Assembly (NCBI RefSeq): GCF_014650915.1
Contig: NZ_BMVW01000001.1
Location: forward strand, 558,001-622,000
DNA from: Streptomyces poonensis
GTDB lineage: Bacteria > Actinomycetota > Actinomycetes > Streptomycetales > Streptomycetaceae
Length of the DNA stretch: 64,000 nucleotides
Direction: 5' to 3'
How positions within the stretch are numbered: position 1 is the stretch's first letter; the number at the start of each line of letters is the position of its first letter. Positions 24,904 to 32,878 of this stretch are shown in pieces. The notes under the pieces were generated by a model. It was not told where the DNA came from. It was given only the letters and a program-made list of their open reading frames with translations, and searched no databases. The translations under genes were made by a program, and so were the position numbers.

Positions 24904-25665
24904 CTACGACGACGGCAACTGCTGCCCGTAGTCCACGACTTCGTCCTCCGACGGCTCCTCCAGAGCGAAGTCCTCACCCCAGTCGGTGAGCCTGATCGTG
25001 CCCGCGTCCCCGGCACGGACGAGCCGGAGCGGGTACGGGGAGCCCTCCAGGGAGACGTCGAGGGTGCCGCCGGAGCCGGCGTCGCCGGTGATGCGGATCG
25101 TACGGACCCCGGACTGCTCGCGGCGCCCGTCCGTCGTCAGCTTCCCGTGCAGCGTGAGCAGGCCGTCCAGCAGGTCGTCCTTGTCGGTGAAGCCGCTGAA
25201 CCGCTGGTACACCGGGTCGTCCGCCGGCACCTTCACGAACATTCCGCTCAGCTTCTCCGCGGCCTTCGCGTCCGCGCCGCCGTCGCCCCCGTCGCTCCCG
25301 CCGCCGTCCTCGCCGGCCCAGAACTCCTTGCCGGCCTTGAGGAACAGCTGCTCGCCGATCCGCAGCAGCTGGAAGGTGGAGCCCTGGGACGTCAGCGAGC
25401 CGGTGCCGCCGTCCTCCGCGAGCCGCATGTCGAGCTTGTACGTACGGCCGTTGCTGACCACCGTGCCCGACAGCCGTACGGTGTCCGCCGCCTTCGCCGC
25501 CGCCTTGGTCCTGCTCTGTATATTCGTCGCGGGCAGCTTCCCGACGCCGTTCGTGCCCGCGTCGGGATCCTCGCCGCTGCACCCCGTCAGCCCGGTCCCG
25601 GTCGCCACCAGCGCACACACCGCGCTCACCATCGCGGCCCTTCGGGTACGGGTCAGCACAGTCAC
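24904..25665 (-). CDS. Secreted lipoprotein, LppX/LprG-like
   Basis: About 253 residues. A short basic N-terminus, hydrophobic helix and lipobox LTGC (cysteine near residue 29) predict a lipoprotein on the outer face of the membrane. The mature domain of alternating strands with a KLPATNIQSRTKAAAKAADTV start resembles the LolA-like lipid-carrier fold of LppX/LprG. An internal Gly/Asp loop (GGGSDGGDGGAD) interrupts it. GTG at 25665 follows AGAGG; GTG at 25659 is nearly as good. It is divergent from the MgtE-like gene. Lipid binding is inference. Confidence 0.85.
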   Translation of the reverse strand: MTVLTRTRRAAMVSAVCALVATGTGLTGCSGEDPDAGTNGVGKLPATNIQSRTKAAAKAADTVRLSGTVVSNGRTYKLDMRLAEDGGTGSLTSQGSTFQLLRIGEQLFLKAGKEFWAGEDGGGSDGGDGGADAKAAEKLSGMFVKVPADDPVYQRFSGFTDKDDLLDGLLTLHGKLTTDGRREQSGVRTIRITGDAGSGGTLDVSLEGSPYPLRLVRAGDAGTIRLTDWGEDFALEEPSEDEVVDYGQQLPSS

Positions 25666-25840
25666 AGGTGGGACACCTCTCGGACAGGGGTACTCAACGG
25701 CGTACGGCAGCGTACCGGGGTCCCGGGCGCCCGCCGGAGGCAGTCCGTCCGCTCTGCTCACCAGGGCGTACCCAACGGGGACGGGCTAGCCTGAAGCCCA
25801 CCTCACGGACAGTCTCCTGGAAAGGAAGGCCTCGACGACC

Positions 25841-27124
25841 ATGGCGGCAGGCGCGCCCCGGATCTTCGTCTCCCATCTGGCCGGCATCGCCGTCTTCGAC
25901 CCGAACGGCGACCAGGTCGGCCGGGTGCGCGACCTCGTCGCGATGCTCCGCGTGGGCCGCAGGCCGCCCCGGCTGCTGGGACTCGTCGTGGAGCTGGCCA
26001 CCCGGCGTCTGATCTTCCTGCCCATGACGCGGGTGACGGGCATCGAGTCCGGACAGGTCGTCACCACGGGCGTGCTCAACGTCCGGCGCTTCGAACAGCG
26101 CCCCACCGAGCGGCTGGTCCTCGGCGAGCTGCTCGACCGGCGTGTCACGCTCGCGGAGACCGGCGAGGAGGTGACGGTGCTCGACATCGCGATCCAGCAG
26201 CTGCCCGCCCGCCGGGAGTGGGAGATCGACCGGGTGTTCGTACGGAAGGGCGGGAAGAAGGGTGCCTTCCGGCGCAACAAGGGCGAGACGCTGACCGTCG
26301 AGTGGTCGGCGGTCAGCGGGTTCTCGCTGGAGGAGCACGGACAGGGCGCCGAGAACCTGCTCGCCACCTTCGAGCAGCTCCGCCCCGCCGACCTCGCCAA
26401 CGTGCTGCACCACCTGTCCGCCAAGCGCCGCGCCGAGGTCGCCGCCGCCCTCGACGACGACCGTCTCGCCGATGTGCTGGAGGAGCTGCCGGAGGACGAC
26501 CAGATCGAGATCCTCGGCAAGCTGCAGGAGGAGCGGGCCGCGGACGTCCTGGAGGCCATGGACCCCGACGACGCGGCCGACCTGCTCTCCGAGCTCCCCG
26601 AGGAGGACAAGGAGCGGCTGCTCAGCCTGATGCAGCCGGGTGACGCGGCCGACATGCGCCGGCTGATGGCGTACGAGGAGCGCACGGCGGGCGGTCTGAT
26701 GACGACCGAGCCGGTCGTGCTGCGGCCCGACGCGACCGTCGCCGACGCGCTCGCCCGCGTCCGCAACCCCGACCTCTCCCCCGCGCTCGCCGCCCAGGTG
26801 TATGTGTGCCGGCCACCGGACGAGACCCCGACCGGCAAGTACCTGGGCACCGTGCACTTCCAGCGGCTGCTGCGCGACCCGCCCTACACGCTGGTCGGCT
26901 CGATCCTCGACGACGACCTGCAACCACTGGACCCGGACGCCGCGCTGCCGGTGGTCGCCGGGTTCTTCGCTGCGTACGACATGGTCGCGGCGCCCGTCGT
27001 GGACGAGAGCGGCTCGCTGCTCGGCGTGGTCACCGTGGACGACGTGCTCGATCACATGCTGCCCGACGACTGGCGGGAGACCGAGTTCCACCTGGACGAG
27101 GGGGCGACCGCCGATGGTTCCTGA
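25841..27124 (+). CDS. Soluble MgtE-like magnesium sensor: PRC-barrel, MgtE N-domain and CBS pair, no channel
   Basis: 427 residues with no membrane segment. Residues 1-130 look like two PRC-barrel-type strand clusters (SHLAGIAVFDPNGDQVGRVRD). Residues ~175-285 are the helical MgtE N-domain, with repeated LEELPEDDQIEILGKL, DPDDAADLLSEL and MQPGDAADMRRL. Residues ~295-415 are two CBS units (GGLMTTEPVVLRPDATVADAL, AAPVVDESGSLLGVVTVDD). In MgtE these domains bind Mg2+ and gate a transmembrane channel that is absent here. Its stop overlaps the start of a DUF1003 membrane protein, suggesting a two-part sensor-effector. ATG at 25841. Confidence 0.9.
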   Translation: MAAGAPRIFVSHLAGIAVFDPNGDQVGRVRDLVAMLRVGRRPPRLLGLVVELATRRLIFLPMTRVTGIESGQVVTTGVLNVRRFEQRPTERLVLGELLDRRVTLAETGEEVTVLDIAIQQLPARREWEIDRVFVRKGGKKGAFRRNKGETLTVEWSAVSGFSLEEHGQGAENLLATFEQLRPADLANVLHHLSAKRRAEVAAALDDDRLADVLEELPEDDQIEILGKLQEERAADVLEAMDPDDAADLLSELPEEDKERLLSLMQPGDAADMRRLMAYEERTAGGLMTTEPVVLRPDATVADALARVRNPDLSPALAAQVYVCRPPDETPTGKYLGTVHFQRLLRDPPYTLVGSILDDDLQPLDPDAALPVVAGFFAAYDMVAAPVVDESGSLLGVVTVDDVLDHMLPDDWRETEFHLDEGATADGS

Positions 27125-27806
27125 GCGGGACGGACGCACCGAGACACGCGAGCGGACCTCCTCCGCGGCCCGGGAGCGGGCCGTGCCGGGCAGCCGGGAG
27201 CGCATGCCCGCCGGGGCGACGGCGACCTCACGGTCCCGGGTCCGGCTCGACCAGCCACTGGCGCGCCGCCGCCGGCTGCTGCCCGAGTGGGACCCGGAGG
27301 CCTTCGGGCAGCTGTCGGAGCGGATCGCGCGGTTCCTGGGCACCGGGCGGTTCATCGTCTGGATGACCGTCGTCATCATCGTGTGGGTGGTGTGGAACAT
27401 CGCCGCACCCACCGAACTGCGATTCGACGAGTACCCGTTCATCTTCCTGACCCTGATGCTGTCGCTGCAGGCCTCCTACGCGGCCCCGCTGATCCTGCTC
27501 GCGCAGAACCGGCAGGCCGACCGCGACCGGGTCAACCTGGAGCAGGACCGCAAGCAGAACGAACGCTCGATCGCGGACACGGAGTACCTGACCCGGGAGG
27601 TCGCCGCACTGCGCACGGGCCTGGGCGAGGTGGCCACCCGCGACTGGATCCGCTCCGAACTCCAGGACCTCGTCAAGGAGCTGGAGGAGCGGCTGCGCGA
27701 CGAGCACCCGAACGGGCACACGAGCGGCCTCCAGGGCGGTCCCGGTGACACCCGCGCCGTATTCCCGGACGGGACCACGCGCGCGCGTGACATGGACGAC
27801 CGCTGA
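27114..27806 (+). CDS. DUF1003 membrane protein
   Basis: 230 residues. A disordered Arg-rich N-terminus (~50 residues) and an amphipathic stretch precede two membrane helices (FIVWMTVVIIVWVVWNIAAP and FIFLTLMLSLQASYAAPLIL). A conserved-type cytoplasmic QNRQADRDRVNLEQD segment and a coiled coil to residue ~200 follow. This is the standard DUF1003 layout. ATG at 27114 overlaps the preceding stop by 11 bases, so translation is coupled to the MgtE-like sensor. The role is unknown; a link to divalent-cation homeostasis is inferred from context. Confidence 0.9.
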   Translation: MVPERDGRTETRERTSSAARERAVPGSRERMPAGATATSRSRVRLDQPLARRRRLLPEWDPEAFGQLSERIARFLGTGRFIVWMTVVIIVWVVWNIAAPTELRFDEYPFIFLTLMLSLQASYAAPLILLAQNRQADRDRVNLEQDRKQNERSIADTEYLTREVAALRTGLGEVATRDWIRSELQDLVKELEERLRDEHPNGHTSGLQGGPGDTRAVFPDGTTRARDMDDR

Positions 27807-27849
27807 CGGGGCTCCCTGGGTGAGCGCGGGGCGCCGTACCATCGTTGGC

Positions 27850-28983
27850 ATGGCTACGGAAGACGCGGTGCGCGAAGCACTGGCGACGGTGAACGACCCC
27901 GAGATCAACCGACCCATCACCGAGCTCGGGATGGTCAAATCGGTGGAGATCGGTGCGGACGGAGCGGTCGCGGTCGCCGTGTACCTGACGGTCTCCGGCT
28001 GCCCGATGCGCGACACGATCACGCAGCGCGTGACCGACGCGGTCTCGCGGGTCGAGGGCGTCACGCGCGTCTCCGTCGAGCTCGACGTCATGAGCGACGA
28101 GCAGCGCCGTGAGCTGGCGTCCGCGCTGCGCGGCGGCCAGGCCGAGCGCGAGGTCCCGTTCGCCAAGCCGGGCTCGCTGACCCGGGTGTACGCCGTGGCC
28201 TCCGGCAAGGGCGGCGTCGGCAAGTCGTCGGTGACCGTGAACCTGGCGGCGGCGATGGCGGCGGACGGCCTGAAGGTCGGCGTCGTGGACGCGGACATCT
28301 ACGGCCACTCCGTGCCGCGCATGCTCGGCGCCGACGGGCGCCCCACCCAGGTCGAGAACATGATCATGCCGCCGTCGGCCAACGGGGTGAAGGTCATCTC
28401 GATCGGCATGTTCACCCCGGGCAACGCGCCGGTCGTCTGGCGCGGCCCGATGCTGCACCGCGCGCTCCAGCAGTTCCTCGCGGACGTGTTCTGGGGCGAC
28501 CTCGACGTGCTGCTGCTCGACCTCCCGCCGGGCACGGGCGACATCGCCATCTCGGTGGCGCAGCTGGTGCCGAACGCGGAGATCCTGGTCGTCACGACCC
28601 CGCAGCAGGCGGCGGCCGAGGTCGCCGAGCGGGCCGGCTCCATCGCCGTGCAGACCCACCAGAAGATCGTCGGCGTGGTCGAGAACATGTCCGGCCTGCC
28701 CTGCCCGCACTGCGGCGAGATGGTCGACGTCTTCGGCACGGGCGGCGGCCAGCTGGTCGCCGACGGCCTGACCCGGACCACCGGCGCGACGGTTCCGGTC
28801 CTCGGCTCCATCCCGATCGACGTCCGGCTGCGCGAGGGCGGCGACGAGGGCAAGCCCGTCGTCCTCACCGACCCCGACTCGCCGGCGGGTTCGGCCCTGC
28901 GGGGGATCGCGGGCAAGCTGGGCGGCCGTCAGCGGGGCCTGTCGGGCATGTCGCTGGGGATCACCCCGCGGAACAAGTTCTGA
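27850..28983 (+). CDS. mrp: Mrp/NBP35 family iron-sulfur cluster carrier ATPase
   Basis: 377 residues. The N-terminal ~95 residues are a MIP18/DUF59-like domain (TVNDPEINRPITELGMV, SGCPMRDTI). The deviant Walker A GKGGVGKSS is at ~119-127, LLLDLPPGTGD supplies the catalytic switch, and the cluster-bridging CPHC is at 285-288. It delivers Fe-S clusters to apo-proteins as a dimer in the cytoplasm. ATG at 27850 lies 43 bases after the DUF1003 gene, so the three may form one transcript. It ends at a 24-bp hairpin. Confidence 0.95.
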   Translation: MATEDAVREALATVNDPEINRPITELGMVKSVEIGADGAVAVAVYLTVSGCPMRDTITQRVTDAVSRVEGVTRVSVELDVMSDEQRRELASALRGGQAEREVPFAKPGSLTRVYAVASGKGGVGKSSVTVNLAAAMAADGLKVGVVDADIYGHSVPRMLGADGRPTQVENMIMPPSANGVKVISIGMFTPGNAPVVWRGPMLHRALQQFLADVFWGDLDVLLLDLPPGTGDIAISVAQLVPNAEILVVTTPQQAAAEVAERAGSIAVQTHQKIVGVVENMSGLPCPHCGEMVDVFGTGGGQLVADGLTRTTGATVPVLGSIPIDVRLREGGDEGKPVVLTDPDSPAGSALRGIAGKLGGRQRGLSGMSLGITPRNKF

Positions 28984-29000
28984 GCCCTTCCGAGGTCTTC

Positions 29001-29052
29001 CGTACGACGACGGGCGCGCTCCCCGCATGGGGAGCGCGCCCGTCGTCGTACG
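29001..29052. terminator. Perfect 24-bp bidirectional terminator
   Basis: Arms 29001-29024 and 29029-29052 are exact complements around GCAT. It separates the convergent mrp gene and the following minus-strand gene, ending both transcripts. Confidence 0.95.
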
Positions 29053-29064
29053 GCGAGCCGCCGG

Positions 29065-29721
29065 CTAGGCGTACGCCCCGATGTCCCTGATCATGGCGAA
29101 GCCCAGCCCGTAGGCGCTCATGCCTCTTCCGTAGGCCCCCAGGTGGACGCCTTCCCGGGTGGAGCCCGCGAGGACCCAGCCGAACTCGGACTCGCGGTAG
29201 TGGAAGGGCGTGGGCTCCCCGTCCACGGGGAGGGAGAGCGTGGACCAGGCGGCGCCGTCGAGGTCGTCCGCGAGCTCCCACGCCGTCTCGGTCTGCTGTT
29301 CCAGCCAGTCGTCGCGCAGGCTGTGGTCGATCTGCCCGGGCCAGGTGCGGGACAGCAGTCCCACACCGGCGAGCCAGGCCGCGGAGGAGACCGTGGTGGC
29401 CTCCAGGACGCCCGTGCCGTCCGGACTCCGCCGTACGGGGTTGGCGGCGACGGTGACCACGACCGCGAAACGCTCCGCGTCGGCGGTGGACTCGCCGCGG
29501 AGCGAGGGCTCGTCACCGTGCCCTATCGAACCGTGCTCGACGGTCCCGTCGGCCCCCGTGCCGACCGGCGTCAGCCAGCGCGGCCCCGTGAAGGCATCGT
29601 CGAGCCCGTACCACGGGAAGGGCGCCAGCAGGTAGCCGTCGACCGTACGCCGGGCGGAGGGGGCCCGTTGCCCGCCCTCCGCGGCCGGCGCCTGCGCGCC
29701 CACCCGACTTGTCGTCTCCAT
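29065..29721 (-). CDS. Uncharacterised actinobacterial protein
   Basis: 218 residues from ATG at 29721. The sequence is globular and Trp-rich (YLLAPFPWYGLDDAF, RWLTPVG, WLAGVGLLSRTWPGQ, ESEFGWVLAG) with no signal, helix or catalytic motif I recognise. The frame stays open upstream to 29925 and includes CAACAGRVPWGSKHC, but that part overlaps a TATGCT promoter-like hexamer, so the shorter start (AGGAGG about 11 bases before) is preferred. A GTG near 29780 is also possible. It is convergent with mrp. Confidence 0.7.
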   Translation of the reverse strand: METTSRVGAQAPAAEGGQRAPSARRTVDGYLLAPFPWYGLDDAFTGPRWLTPVGTGADGTVEHGSIGHGDEPSLRGESTADAERFAVVVTVAANPVRRSPDGTGVLEATTVSSAAWLAGVGLLSRTWPGQIDHSLRDDWLEQQTETAWELADDLDGAAWSTLSLPVDGEPTPFHYRESEFGWVLAGSTREGVHLGAYGRGMSAYGLGFAMIRDIGAYA

Positions 29722-30152
29722 CTGCCCGGACGCCTCCTCGCTCTCGTCGGACCTGAGCGGCCCGCCCCCCTCGGGCGTCCTCGCTCCCACCTCGTACGGT
29801 CCGCACAACAACTCGGCAGCATAGTCACAGTGCTTCGAGCCCCAGGGAACACGCCCGGCGCATGCGGCGCATACGGGGGCGTGTTCACGCCGTGCAGGGG
29901 CTTTCGTAAGTATGACTCGCGTCACGTACCGAAGGGGCGTACGACACCGGCCAGCGAACCATGGCGCGACTCGGGTGCGACACTTCAGGCCCCGGAGGTG
30001 GAGAGTGTGCGCCGGGGAACCACGTACGTCCAGGGAAGGCTCGTACGGACGGTCAGGCGCGTACAGACGAGACGGTCAGGCAGGTACGGCCGGTCAGGCG
30101 TGTGCGCCGGGGGCGTGCCCCTCGCGGGGCGCCCGTGCAGGGCTCCCGCGGC
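29722..30152. other. 431-base intergenic region
   Basis: On the minus strand a TATGCT hexamer (about 29819-29824) may be the -10 element of the downstream gene. GGTCAGGC recurs at 30051, 30074 and 30092. I see no supported gene. The region past 30100 is the 3' flank of tatB. Confidence 0.45.
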
Positions 30153-30617
30153 TCAGGTGGCGTCCGCGTCGAAGGGCGGGCGCTCGTCGGGGTCGGACTT
30201 CTGCGGCTTCTTGGTCATGTCCACGGTTCCACCGCTGGACGACCCGGCCGATCCGGACGAGGACGCCGGGGAGGACCCGGCGGACGACTCGGAGTCACGG
30301 CCGTGCACCGCGTCGGTGATCTCGGCCATTTCCTTCTTCAGGTCGAAGCCGTTGCGGATCTCCTTGATGCCCAGGTCGTCGTTCTCCAGCTGCTTGCGGA
30401 TGAACGTCTTGGGGTTGAGATCCTCGAACTCGAAGTCCTTGAACTCCGGTCCGAGCTCCTGCCGGATGTCCTGCTTGGCGTTCTCGGAGAACTCGCGGAT
30501 CTTGCGGATGGTGCGGGTGACGTCCTGGATCACCTTCGGCAGCTTCTCCGGACCGAAGACGAGCACGGCGAGGACGATGAGCGTCACCAGCTCGAGTCCG
30601 CCTATGTCATTGAACAC
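30153..30617 (-). CDS. tatB: Sec-independent protein translocase subunit TatB
   Basis: 154 residues. The N-terminal membrane helix (GLELVTLIVLAVLVFGPEKLP) ends in the FGPxKLP hinge of TatA/B proteins. A long amphipathic/charged helix follows (IQDVTRTIRKIREFSENAKQ), with a disordered Ser/Gly tail. The length beyond the helix indicates TatB rather than TatA. With TatC it recognises twin-arginine signal peptides. GTG at 30617 follows AAGGAG at six bases. It lies downstream of the htrA gene, as in M. tuberculosis sigE-rseA-htrA-tatB, but with a 300-base gap suggesting its own promoter. Confidence 0.95.
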   Translation of the reverse strand: MFNDIGGLELVTLIVLAVLVFGPEKLPKVIQDVTRTIRKIREFSENAKQDIRQELGPEFKDFEFEDLNPKTFIRKQLENDDLGIKEIRNGFDLKKEMAEITDAVHGRDSESSAGSSPASSSGSAGSSSGGTVDMTKKPQKSDPDERPPFDADAT

Positions 30618-30915
30618 CTGAAGCTCCTTGCGATGTCCTCGGCCCTGTCCAGCGGCCCTCGGCAGGTCTTCCAGGTCCGGGCCGGATCCACGGTACCCGG
30701 CGTTCCCGTCTGTCCGGTACTGCCATGGGGCTCCGGGATTCGTGCGTACGGCCAGGTTTTCCGTGAAGTTCACGGTTCTGAGCGGGTCAGGGACGTGTTC
30801 TGTGAAGTTCCTGTCAATCGGGATCAATGAGGTCGATGCGGTCGGTGGTGCTCGCGCTGCCCGGTCTCCCCCCGCTGCGGACACCCTCGCTCCGGCCACC
30901 CTCGCTCCGCCCGGC
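30618..30915. promoter_or_regulatory. Region upstream of tatB with GTGAAGTTC repeats
   Basis: No gene. A 15-base palindrome (CCGTGAA-G-TTCACGG, 30761-30775) contains GTGAAGTTC, repeated at 30802-30810, 39 bases away. On the tatB strand this is 145-195 bases upstream of the start and looks like a pair of regulator sites. A TTGACA hexamer on the minus strand lies near 30813-30818. Confidence 0.4.
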
Positions 30916-32739
30916 TCAGTCCCCGTCGGAGGAGCCGAGGACCAGGGTGACCTTGCGGTCCCGGCCGTCGCGCTGGACGGTGAGTTCGAGCCGGTCGCCC
31001 GGGCGGTGGGCGCGGATCTTGACGATGAGCTCCTCACCAGAGTGCACACGCCGGCCGTCGACCTCGGTGATGATGTCGCCCGCCTCGACACCCGCCCGGT
31101 CGGCCGGTCCGCCCGCGCCGACGGAGGGCCCGCCGCCGTCGCCCTCGGTGCCGACCCGGGCGCCGTCGCCCGAGTAGTCCATGTCGAGCGTGACGCCGAT
31201 GACCGGGTGGGTCGCCCGGCCCGTGTTGATCAGCTCCTCCGCGACGCGCTTGCCCTGGTTGATGGGGATGGCGAAGCCGAGCCCTATCGAACCGGCCTGT
31301 CCCTCCACGTCGGAGCCGTTGCCGGCCGACCGGATGGCGCTGTTGATGCCGATGACGCGGGCGCTGGAGTCGACGAGGGGGCCGCCGGAGTTGCCCGGGT
31401 TCATGGGGGCGTCGGTCTGCAGGGCGTCGACATACGACACGTCGCTTCCGTCACCCTTCTCGCCGCCCGCGGTGATGGGCCGTTCCTTGGCGCTGATGAT
31501 GCCGGAGGTGACCGTGTTGGCGAGGTCGAAGGGAGCCCCGATGGCGACGACGGGGTCGCCGACCTGGACGTCGTCGGAGTTGCCGAGCGGCAGCGGCTTG
31601 AGCCCGCTCACTCCGGCCACCTTGACCACGGCGAGGTCGTACCCGCTGTCCCCGCCGACGACTCTGGCCTTCGTGGTCTGGCCGCCGCTGAACGTCACCG
31701 TTATCTCGCCGCCGTCACCCGCGGGCTCCACGACATGGTTGTTGGTGAGGATGTGACCGCGCCCGTCGAGTACGAAACCGGTGCCGGTGCCCTGCGCCTC
31801 CGTACCGCTCACATGCAGGGTCACCACGCTGGGCAGCGCGCTGGCGGCGATGCCGGCGACGCTGTCGGGCGCCCGTCCCTCGGCTCCCTCCGTGGCCTGG
31901 GGAAGCTCCACCTCGCCCAGGCCGCCGTTCCGCTCCAGGTACGCGCCGACGGTGCCGCCGACCCCGCCGGACACGAGCGCGAGCAGTACGGCACCCAGGA
32001 CGAGGGTCTTTCTGGCCCGCCTGCGGCGCTGGTCCTCGCTGGGGACCGCGGCGCCGCTCTGCTGGAGGGGAGCCTGGGCCGCCGCCCAGGGGTCGTAGTT
32101 CCGCCAGGGGTCGTGGGGTGGGGGTGCCGTTCCGACGGCGGCCGGATGCGGCGGGGCCGGGACCGAGGATGGAGCCGGGACCGAGGGCAAGCCCGGGACC
32201 GATTCCACGGCCGGGGCCGGGGCCGAGGGCGGGGCCGAGGGCGGGGCCGGGTAGGGAGCGGGGCCTCTTCCGGAGGGCGCAGACGGCAGAGGCGTGGAGG
32301 ACGCAGGCGGCACAGGCGTGGACGGTACGGGCGGCACCGTCGCCGACGGCGTGGACGGTACAGCCGCCGGTGCGGGCGGCACCGTCGCGGAGGGCGGCGC
32401 CTGCGGGTCCGGAGGCGGTGCCGTCGCCGGTACGGCCGTACCGTGCGCGGAGGTGGTCGCCGGGTGCTGGACCGGAGGCGCGGGCGCCCAGGGGCCGGGT
32501 GCGCCGTAGGGCGGGGTGCTGTGGGGGTCGGGGTCGTGCAGCGGCGCGGGCCGCTCCAGCTCGAAGTCGCCCTCGGAGCCCGTCTCGTCACGCGAGGGGG
32601 TCCCGGCGGGGTGCGCCGGCTCGGCGTCGCCCGGAGACCGATCCGCCGCGGACGGCTGATCCACCGTCGGCTCCGCCCCCGCATCCTGCGGTCGGGGGCG
32701 GCTCCACCACTTCGCCTTCGGGGGCTTCCCCTCGTTCAT
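30916..32739 (-). CDS. htrA: HtrA-type serine protease with PDZ domain
   Basis: 607 residues. Residues 1-240 are a cytoplasmic Pro/Ala-rich disordered region. One membrane helix follows (LVLGAVLLALVSGGVGGTVGA, ~244-265), then an extracytoplasmic trypsin-like domain with His335 (TNNHVV), Asp368 (GYDLAVVKV) and Ser451 (NPGNSGGPL), then a PDZ domain (~510-600). It is a surface quality-control protease. Downstream of an ECF sigma factor and its anti-sigma factor, it is probably part of the envelope-stress response. ATG at 32739. Confidence 0.95.
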   Translation of the reverse strand: MNEGKPPKAKWWSRPRPQDAGAEPTVDQPSAADRSPGDAEPAHPAGTPSRDETGSEGDFELERPAPLHDPDPHSTPPYGAPGPWAPAPPVQHPATTSAHGTAVPATAPPPDPQAPPSATVPPAPAAVPSTPSATVPPVPSTPVPPASSTPLPSAPSGRGPAPYPAPPSAPPSAPAPAVESVPGLPSVPAPSSVPAPPHPAAVGTAPPPHDPWRNYDPWAAAQAPLQQSGAAVPSEDQRRRRARKTLVLGAVLLALVSGGVGGTVGAYLERNGGLGEVELPQATEGAEGRAPDSVAGIAASALPSVVTLHVSGTEAQGTGTGFVLDGRGHILTNNHVVEPAGDGGEITVTFSGGQTTKARVVGGDSGYDLAVVKVAGVSGLKPLPLGNSDDVQVGDPVVAIGAPFDLANTVTSGIISAKERPITAGGEKGDGSDVSYVDALQTDAPMNPGNSGGPLVDSSARVIGINSAIRSAGNGSDVEGQAGSIGLGFAIPINQGKRVAEELINTGRATHPVIGVTLDMDYSGDGARVGTEGDGGGPSVGAGGPADRAGVEAGDIITEVDGRRVHSGEELIVKIRAHRPGDRLELTVQRDGRDRKVTLVLGSSDGD

Positions 32740-32878
32740 GCTCTCCCCACACCTGACCCGCGGCAGAAGTCGCCGACGGTGACCGCAGATAGTCGGTTCC
32801 GCGCCCGCGGCATGCCCCGGCGGACGCGGCCCACCATGGATTCAACCAGGTTCCCGGGCCGCGGCGCAGAGGGCCGGT

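Noticed and set aside
29722..29925. N-terminal zinc-knuckle extension of the 29065-29721 gene
   Set aside because: The in-frame CAAC and later cysteines overlap a promoter-like TATGCT hexamer and have no ribosome site, so the extension is probably untranslated.
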